Shown: in pieces, positions 5,983 through 9,970 of the stretch
Layout of the letters: each line of letters opens with the position of its first letter
Position numbering within the stretch: position 1 is the stretch's first letter
NCBI GenBank assembly: GCA_021813195.1
Contig: JAKALI010000102.1
Location: 1 to 9,970, forward strand
Length of the DNA: 9,970 bases
Source: Pseudomonadota bacterium
Lineage (GTDB): Bacteria; Pseudomonadota; Alphaproteobacteria; Rhizobiales; Hyphomicrobiaceae
Direction of reading: 5' to 3'
Position numbers and translations under genes: made by a program
Notes under the pieces: model-generated
Seen by the model: only the letters and a program-made list of their open reading frames with translations
Databases searched by the model: none
What the model was told of the DNA's origin: nothing

Positions 5983-7275
5983 ATGGGCAATGTGGTGGTC
6001 GTCGGCGCACAATGGGGCGACGAAGGCAAAGGCAAGATCGTCGACTGGCTCTCTGAGCGCGCGGACGTCGTCGTGCGGTTTCAGGGCGGGCACAACGCGG
6101 GCCACACGCTCGTCATCGGCGAACAGGTCTACAAACTGTCGCTGTTGCCCTCCGGTGTCGTGCGGCCGGGCAAACTTGGTGTCATCGGCAACGGCGTCGT
6201 CGTTGATCCCTGGGCGTTGATGAGCGAGATTGAGCGGCTCGGCTCACAGGGCGTGGCGATTACGCGCGAGAATCTGCGCATTGCGGAGAATGCGGTGCTC
6301 ATCCTGCCCTTGCACCGTGAGCTCGACGTCATCCGCGAGGAAGCGGCGGGCGCCGGCAAAATCGGCACGACGGGGCGTGGCATCGGGCCGGCTTACGAGG
6401 ACAAGGTCGGTCGGCGCGCGATCCGCGTACAGGACTTGAAAAACCTCGACACGCTCGGCGACAAAGTGGACCGGCTGCTCGTGCATCACAATGCGTTGCG
6501 TGCCGGGCTCAACCGAGAACTCGTCTCTAAGACTGAGCTCATGGCAGCGTTGCGCGAAATCGCCCCGCGCATCCTGCCATACATGGATGTGACGTGGGCG
6601 CTGCTCGATGAGGCCTACCGCCAGCGCAAGCAGATCTTATTTGAAGGCGCGCAGGGGGCGCTCCTTGATATCGATCACGGCACGTATCCGTTCGTCACGT
6701 CCTCCAACACCATCGCCGCGCAGGCCGCGACTGGATCCGGGATGGGGCCGCGGGCCGTCGGCACCGTACTTGGCATTGCGAAGGCTTACACCACACGTGT
6801 CGGCTCCGGGCCGTTCCCGACCGAACTCCACAACGAGATCGGTAAGAAGATCGGCGAGCGCGGGCATGAGTTTGGCACGGTGACGGGGCGCAAGCGGCGT
6901 TGCGGGTGGTTCGATGCCGTGCTCGTGCGGCAGGTGTGCCGCGTGTCCGGCATTGATGGCATCGCGCTCACCAAGCTCGACGTGCTCGATGGCTTTGATG
7001 AGATCAAAGTGTGTGTGGGGTATGTGCTCGATGGCGAGCGCATCGACCGACTACCCGCCGGTCAGAATGCGCAAGCGCGGGTGAAGCCGATCTACGAGAC
7101 ATTCGAGGGCTGGACCCAATCGACACGCGGGGCGCGCAGTTGGGCGGACCTGCCTGCTCAAGCCGTCAAGTATGTGCGCCAGATCGAAGAACTGATCAGC
7201 TGCCCGGTGACGATGCTCTCCACCAGCCCTGAGCGGGATGACACGATCCTGATGAAGGATCCCTTTTTGTCGTGA
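5983..7275 (+). CDS. purA: Adenylosuccinate synthetase
   Basis: A 430-residue cytoplasmic enzyme that joins IMP and aspartate using GTP to give adenylosuccinate, the first committed step from IMP to AMP. The sequence has the expected length and all signatures: [11 protein letters not shown] (8-18) with catalytic Asp13, GGHNAGHTL with catalytic His41, and [14 protein letters not shown] (128-141, IMP loop). [20 protein letters not shown] (220-239), [14 protein letters not shown] (298-311) and TKLDVLD (330-336, guanine recognition) follow. The ATG at 5983 has GAGG 6 nt upstream and gives the standard N-terminus [12 protein letters not shown]. An open frame extends further upstream but crosses the leader hairpin and promoter. 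The stop TGA overlaps the GTG start of the next gene, so the two are probably translated together. Confidence 0.98.
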   Translation: MGNVVVVGAQWGDEGKGKIVDWLSERADVVVRFQGGHNAGHTLVIGEQVYKLSLLPSGVVRPGKLGVIGNGVVVDPWALMSEIERLGSQGVAITRENLRIAENAVLILPLHRELDVIREEAAGAGKIGTTGRGIGPAYEDKVGRRAIRVQDLKNLDTLGDKVDRLLVHHNALRAGLNRELVSKTELMAALREIAPRILPYMDVTWALLDEAYRQRKQILFEGAQGALLDIDHGTYPFVTSSNTIAAQAATGSGMGPRAVGTVLGIAKAYTTRVGSGPFPTELHNEIGKKIGERGHEFGTVTGRKRRCGWFDAVLVRQVCRVSGIDGIALTKLDVLDGFDEIKVCVGYVLDGERIDRLPAGQNAQARVKPIYETFEGWTQSTRGARSWADLPAQAVKYVRQIEELISCPVTMLSTSPERDDTILMKDPFLS

Positions 7276-8495
7276 GCGCTACAAACCCGGTTCCTTTCGA
7301 GCCGACACGGGCGGCGGGGCTTCAACGGCTCGAAGCGTTCCTGCCGGCCGCCGGCCGGCGCTATGCGGCTGAGCGCAATTATGATCGTGGGGTCGCCGAC
7401 CGCGCGAACGTATCGATGCTTTCGACCTACGTGAGTCATCGCCTCGTCGCGGAGGATGAGATCGTGCGCGCCGCAATCCGTCGGCATGGCATGTCGGGGG
7501 CGGCGAAGTTTGTCGAAGAGGTGTGCTGGCGCACGTACTGGAAAGGCTGGTTGGAATTGCGTCCCGCCGTATGGGGCGCTTATCTGGACGAACTGGACCA
7601 AGAGCGGGCGCGGCTCGCTACAGATCGCGACCTGAGCCAGCGCTATCGCGACGCCGTAGTAGGCACGACCGGAATTGCGGCGTTCGATGCCTGGGCGCGT
7701 GAGCTCATCGAAACCGGTTACCTGCACAATCACGCGCGCATGTGGTTCGCATCAATCTGGATCTTTACGCTGCGCCTGCCGTGGACACTGGGGGCGGATT
7801 TTTTCTATCGCCATCTCATCGACGGCGATGCGGCCTCCAACACGCTCTCCTGGCGCTGGGTGGCAGGGTTGCACACCCGGGGCAAAGCCTATGCCGCACG
7901 TGCTGACAACATCGCCAAATATACAGATGGCCGGTTCGACGTGGCGGGACAACTCGTCGAGGATGTGGTGGCGCTGGATGGGACGCCCGTGCCACCACCC
8001 GGGCGTCTGCGGCCGGCCATGAGCATTGCAGCGGATACCCCGGTCGTGTTGGTGCTTTCGGAAACCGACCTGACGGCGGAGCAATGGCCGCTTTGTGGAT
8101 CAAACGTTCGGGGCGTGGCCGCGCTTGCCACCGAGCGGAGTTATCCCGGTCTCGCCGATCGGGTGCTGACCTTTCGTGGTGATGCGATTGCCGATGGGCT
8201 CAAGAGGGCGAGCCGCCACTTCGGCGTACCGGCCGTGGAGGCCCGCGGCGATGCCGCCACGATCGCCGATTTCGCCCGCAGCGCGGGGGCCGAATTGCTC
8301 ATCACCGCGCACGTGCCGGTCGGCCCCGCGCGAACCGGCTTTGAGGCCTTTGTTGAGGGGCTGAGCGGCTCGGGACTTGCCGTTCTGGAGGTCCGCCGGG
8401 ATTGGGATCAGGCGTTTTGGCCACATGCCAAGCGCGGGTTCTTTGATCTGAAAGCGCGCATTCCTGAGATTCTCGAGCAGCTCGGTCTGCTGTAG
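7272..8495 (+). CDS. Photolyase/cryptochrome-like FAD-binding protein with rearranged domains
   Basis: A 407-residue protein with a GTG start that overlaps the purA stop (GTGA). Residues about 8-230 match the helical FAD-binding domain of class I photolyases. Aligned by eye to E. coli PhrB, as I recall it, Glu83 and Trp86 (EEVCWR) match the dimer-binding Glu274/Trp277. Asn153 and Arg156 in LHNHARMW match Asn341/Arg344. Asp184, Asp186 and Asn190 in [15 protein letters not shown] match the flavin contacts Asp372, Asp374 and Asn378. Trp171 and Trp194 match two members of the electron-transfer triad, but residues 103-132 have no Trp to serve as the third (Trp306). The usual N-terminal antenna domain is missing. 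Instead residues about 256-407 form an alpha/beta domain that starts [14 protein letters not shown] and ends with a [19 protein letters not shown] stretch. It may repair DNA or sense light; neither is shown. Confidence 0.9.
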   Translation: MSATNPVPFEPTRAAGLQRLEAFLPAAGRRYAAERNYDRGVADRANVSMLSTYVSHRLVAEDEIVRAAIRRHGMSGAAKFVEEVCWRTYWKGWLELRPAVWGAYLDELDQERARLATDRDLSQRYRDAVVGTTGIAAFDAWARELIETGYLHNHARMWFASIWIFTLRLPWTLGADFFYRHLIDGDAASNTLSWRWVAGLHTRGKAYAARADNIAKYTDGRFDVAGQLVEDVVALDGTPVPPPGRLRPAMSIAADTPVVLVLSETDLTAEQWPLCGSNVRGVAALATERSYPGLADRVLTFRGDAIADGLKRASRHFGVPAVEARGDAATIADFARSAGAELLITAHVPVGPARTGFEAFVEGLSGSGLAVLEVRRDWDQAFWPHAKRGFFDLKARIPEILEQLGLL

Positions 8496-8520
8496 GGCGG
8501 CAAGTGCTGAACATTCGCAA

Positions 8521-9030
8521 TCAGGCGGCCGTGACTAACCCGGCGAAGTTCGCCAGAGCAGCCTCTTTGAGTTCACACGCGAGCAGCCGCTGCGGATCAA
8601 CCGGACCCGGAAGCACAATTCGTCCTGGGGGCACGCGCTGGAAACCAAGCCGGGCGTAATAGGGTTCGTCACCAACAAGCAGAACGAGGGCGAAGCCGGC
8701 GTTGCGGGCCTCCTCAAGGCTCTCGGCTGCGATCCGGCGACCGTATCCCTGTCCCGCGATTTCGGGTGCAATAGCCAATGGCCCGAGCATGAGGGCTCCG
8801 GTAGCGCCACCGATCCGAATTTCGGTCAGCGTGACCGACGCAAGGATGCAAGCTTCCCGCACCGCGACGCGGCAGAAGGCGGACATGGGAAAAGCGCGCG
8901 GCCGCACGCCTTCGCGGATCCTATAGGCCGTGCGCGCAAAGCGGCCGGGACCAAATACGGCCGCGTGCAGAGCGCTGACGGCGGGCTCGTCTGCGGGACG
9001 TGCGGGCCGGGTGGTAATGACGTCGGTCAT
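8521..9030 (-). CDS. GNAT family N-acetyltransferase (YhbS-like)
   Basis: A 169-residue protein of the Gcn5-related acetyltransferase fold that uses acetyl-CoA; the substrate is unknown. The N-terminus ITTRPARPADEPAVSALHAAVFG is the usual first strand and helix. LMLGPLAIAPEIAGQGYGRRI (80-100) is motif A with the pyrophosphate-binding Q/G-x-G-x-R pattern. LVGDEPYYARLGFQRV (118-133) followed by PGPVDPQRLLACEL (141-154) is the COG3153/YhbS pattern. I chose the ATG at 9030 because it begins just before the domain; the open frame extends upstream to 9270 but overlaps the Nudix gene. No clear ribosome site is seen. It follows the Nudix gene by 79 nt on the same strand and converges on the photolyase-like gene with a 25-nt gap that holds no clear terminator. 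Confidence 0.9.
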   Translation of the reverse strand: MTDVITTRPARPADEPAVSALHAAVFGPGRFARTAYRIREGVRPRAFPMSAFCRVAVREACILASVTLTEIRIGGATGALMLGPLAIAPEIAGQGYGRRIAAESLEEARNAGFALVLLVGDEPYYARLGFQRVPPGRIVLPGPVDPQRLLACELKEAALANFAGLVTAA

Positions 9031-9089
9031 GTCGCGGTTTGGGTCCGAGGACGAAGGGCGCGCGGCGGGGCTAGCATGACGGGCGCACG

Positions 9090-9103
9090 GGGTAAAGTTA
9101 CCC
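9090..9103. repeat. Small dyad between Nudix and GNAT genes
   Basis: GGGTAA (9090-9095), AG, TTACCC (9098-9103) is an inverted repeat lying a few bases past the Nudix stop on the minus strand. As RNA it could form only a short stem, and no T-tract follows. It could be a weak terminator, a processing site or an operator; none is supported further. Confidence 0.2.
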
Positions 9104-9109
9104 GTCGCC

Positions 9110-9571
9110 TCACCAACTTTCGCTTCGCGGCCGACCATCGAGAACTTCGGCCAGCCGTGCGCGCACGGGGCTGATCGTGCTGTCGGGAAGCGCGTGCGGG
9201 GCATAAAAACCGATTGTCCGGATTTCGCGGTTCGGGGCCGGAATGACAGGCTGAGACCAGCCCCGCACAATGAAGAGCGCTATGTGATCGCCCGGAAAGG
9301 CTCGGAAATTGGTGTAGATGCCGAAGAGTTCCGGCTCGGCTTCGATAACGATCCCGGCCTCCTCGTGCAATTCGCGGCGCAGGGATTGACGCAGGCTCTC
9401 GGCGCGCTCCACACCCCCGCCGGGAAAGTGCCAGCCGGGCCGGTAGGTATGCTCGACGAGCAGTACACGGCCATGGGTATCGAGGACCATACCTTGCGCA
9501 CCGAGCGTCAAGCCGCGGGTCAACCGCCAGTAGCGTTGGACGACTTTGGTGGCAATTTTTCGTGCGATCAT
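9110..9571 (-). CDS. Nudix hydrolase
   Basis: A 153-residue protein that would cleave a nucleoside diphosphate linked to another group, with Mg2+ held by the Nudix box. The box at residues 52-74 fits GX5EX7REUXEEXGU exactly, including Glu58 and the run RELHEEAGI (66-74). It is preceded by [18 protein letters not shown], the typical beta-strand and substrate loop. Residues 1-24 are basic ([20 protein letters not shown]). Similar N-termini are seen in alphaproteobacterial Nudix proteins, but the substrate cannot be told. The ATG at 9571 has only a distant GAGG, so the start is probable rather than certain. It is the upstream member of a likely two-gene operon with the GNAT gene and diverges from the metallophosphoesterase. 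Confidence 0.95.
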   Translation of the reverse strand: MIARKIATKVVQRYWRLTRGLTLGAQGMVLDTHGRVLLVEHTYRPGWHFPGGGVERAESLRQSLRRELHEEAGIVIEAEPELFGIYTNFRAFPGDHIALFIVRGWSQPVIPAPNREIRTIGFYAPHALPDSTISPVRARLAEVLDGRPRSESW

Positions 9572-9731
9572 GCTGGGATGGCCTCGCGGTGGTCCGCGTG
9601 TGTTGATTAAGCAGCGTTTCTAACTCTCGAGCGCGATATGCAAGCTTTCTCTTCAGCGAAACATGGTATGTAGCCTCGCCACAGGCGGAACCAGCGCATC
9701 GCATCGATCCCCGCGCCGACACGACGGGCCT

Positions 9732-9970
9732 ATGACCGACCCTCTCACTCTCGCGCATTTGACCGACGTACATCTTGCGCCGGTCTCAGGCTTCACAGTG
9801 CCGAATTGGCGGCCAAAGCGCGTCCTCGGTTACGCGAATTGGATGAGAGGCCGCAGGCGCATCCATCGGCGCGAGGTTGCCGACCTCCTCAGCGCCGACG
9901 TTCGCTCAATGGCCCCCGATCACATCGTGGTCACGGGCGATCTCGTCAATCTGGGACTGGCGGCCGAGCA
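9732..9970 (+). CDS. Metallophosphoesterase (Icc-like), 5' part only
   Basis: The first 79 residues of a calcineurin-like phosphoesterase; the gene runs off the right edge. LAHLTDVHLAP (8-17... through Pro17) carries the first metal-binding motif (Asp12, His14), and HIVVTGDLVNLG (64-75) carries the second (Gly69-Asp70). Between them lies an Arg-rich insertion (VLGYANWMRGRRRIHRRE) of the kind seen in Icc/cyclic-nucleotide phosphodiesterase-like members of alphaproteobacteria. The remaining His and Asn motifs lie outside the window, so activity and substrate (cyclic nucleotide, phospholipid-linked or nucleic acid) are open. The ATG at 9732 gives a standard family N-terminus; no strong ribosome site is visible. 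The 160-nt gap to the divergent Nudix gene holds no promoter I can call with confidence. Confidence 0.93.
   Translation, partial: MTDPLTLAHLTDVHLAPVSGFTVPNWRPKRVLGYANWMRGRRRIHRREVADLLSADVRSMAPDHIVVTGDLVNLGLAAE

Noticed and set aside
5351..6220. Plus-strand 289-codon open frame
   Set aside because: It lies opposite the EamA gene and crosses its start, both promoters and the purA start in another frame. The peptide is rich in Arg/His/Ser and shows no domain, so it is a high-GC shadow frame.
7158..7733. Minus-strand 191-codon open frame
   Set aside because: It lies opposite the purA end and the photolyase-like gene, both strongly supported. No family is recognisable.
9027..9773. Minus-strand 248-codon open frame
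   Set aside because: It overlaps the Nudix gene, which has a perfect Nudix box in another frame. The peptide is Arg-rich and low in hydrophobic order.
1..9970. CRISPR array, tRNA, insertion sequence or phage remnant
   Set aside because: I saw no regularly spaced repeats, cloverleaf-like segments, long terminal inverted repeats, or transposase or integrase motifs. The genes form a continuous ordinary chromosomal layout.

Overview
The window is GC-rich and tightly packed. Its high-GC codon use, gene content and family-level sequence look alphaproteobacterial, probably Hyphomicrobiales (Rhizobiales). That placement is an inference from protein style and from the promoters (TTGACG-N17-ATAGAT and CTTGGG-like/CTATAA), not from a marker gene. 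I see no tRNA, rRNA, CRISPR array, insertion sequence, integrase or phage gene. The window is mostly ordinary chromosomal housekeeping and accessory genes, and I do not see a convincing new multi-gene system. The most unusual object is a photolyase-like gene with rearranged domains.

Left part, minus strand. A three-helix small membrane protein (114-368) lies downstream of a large OafA-type membrane O-acyltransferase with a C-terminal SGNH domain (469-2559), which is likely a cell-surface polysaccharide or LPS acylating enzyme. The probable start of another minus-strand gene sits at the left edge. A hairpin with a T-tract, oriented for the plus strand, lies just beyond the acyltransferase stop. 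Further right are a two-helix small membrane protein with an unclear start (about 2677-2862) and a cytochrome b561 plus periplasmic YceI pair (4141 to 2966) arranged like yceJ-yceI of E. coli.

Middle. A Uma2-type (DUF820) PD-(D/E)XK protein (4279-4842) diverges from the cytochrome gene and converges on an EamA/DMT transporter (4850-5743). The two convergent genes share a short GC hairpin. The transporter diverges from purA (5983-7275). The 239-base gap between them carries a good promoter for each direction and a strong hairpin in the purA leader.

Right part. purA (adenylosuccinate synthetase) overlaps the next gene by four bases (GTGA). That gene (7272-8495) has a photolyase/cryptochrome FAD-binding domain at its N-terminus and an alpha/beta domain at its C-terminus, the reverse of the usual photolyase order. 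Converging on it is a likely Nudix hydrolase then GNAT acetyltransferase operon (9571 to 8521, minus strand). A metallophosphoesterase begins at 9732 on the plus strand and runs off the right edge.
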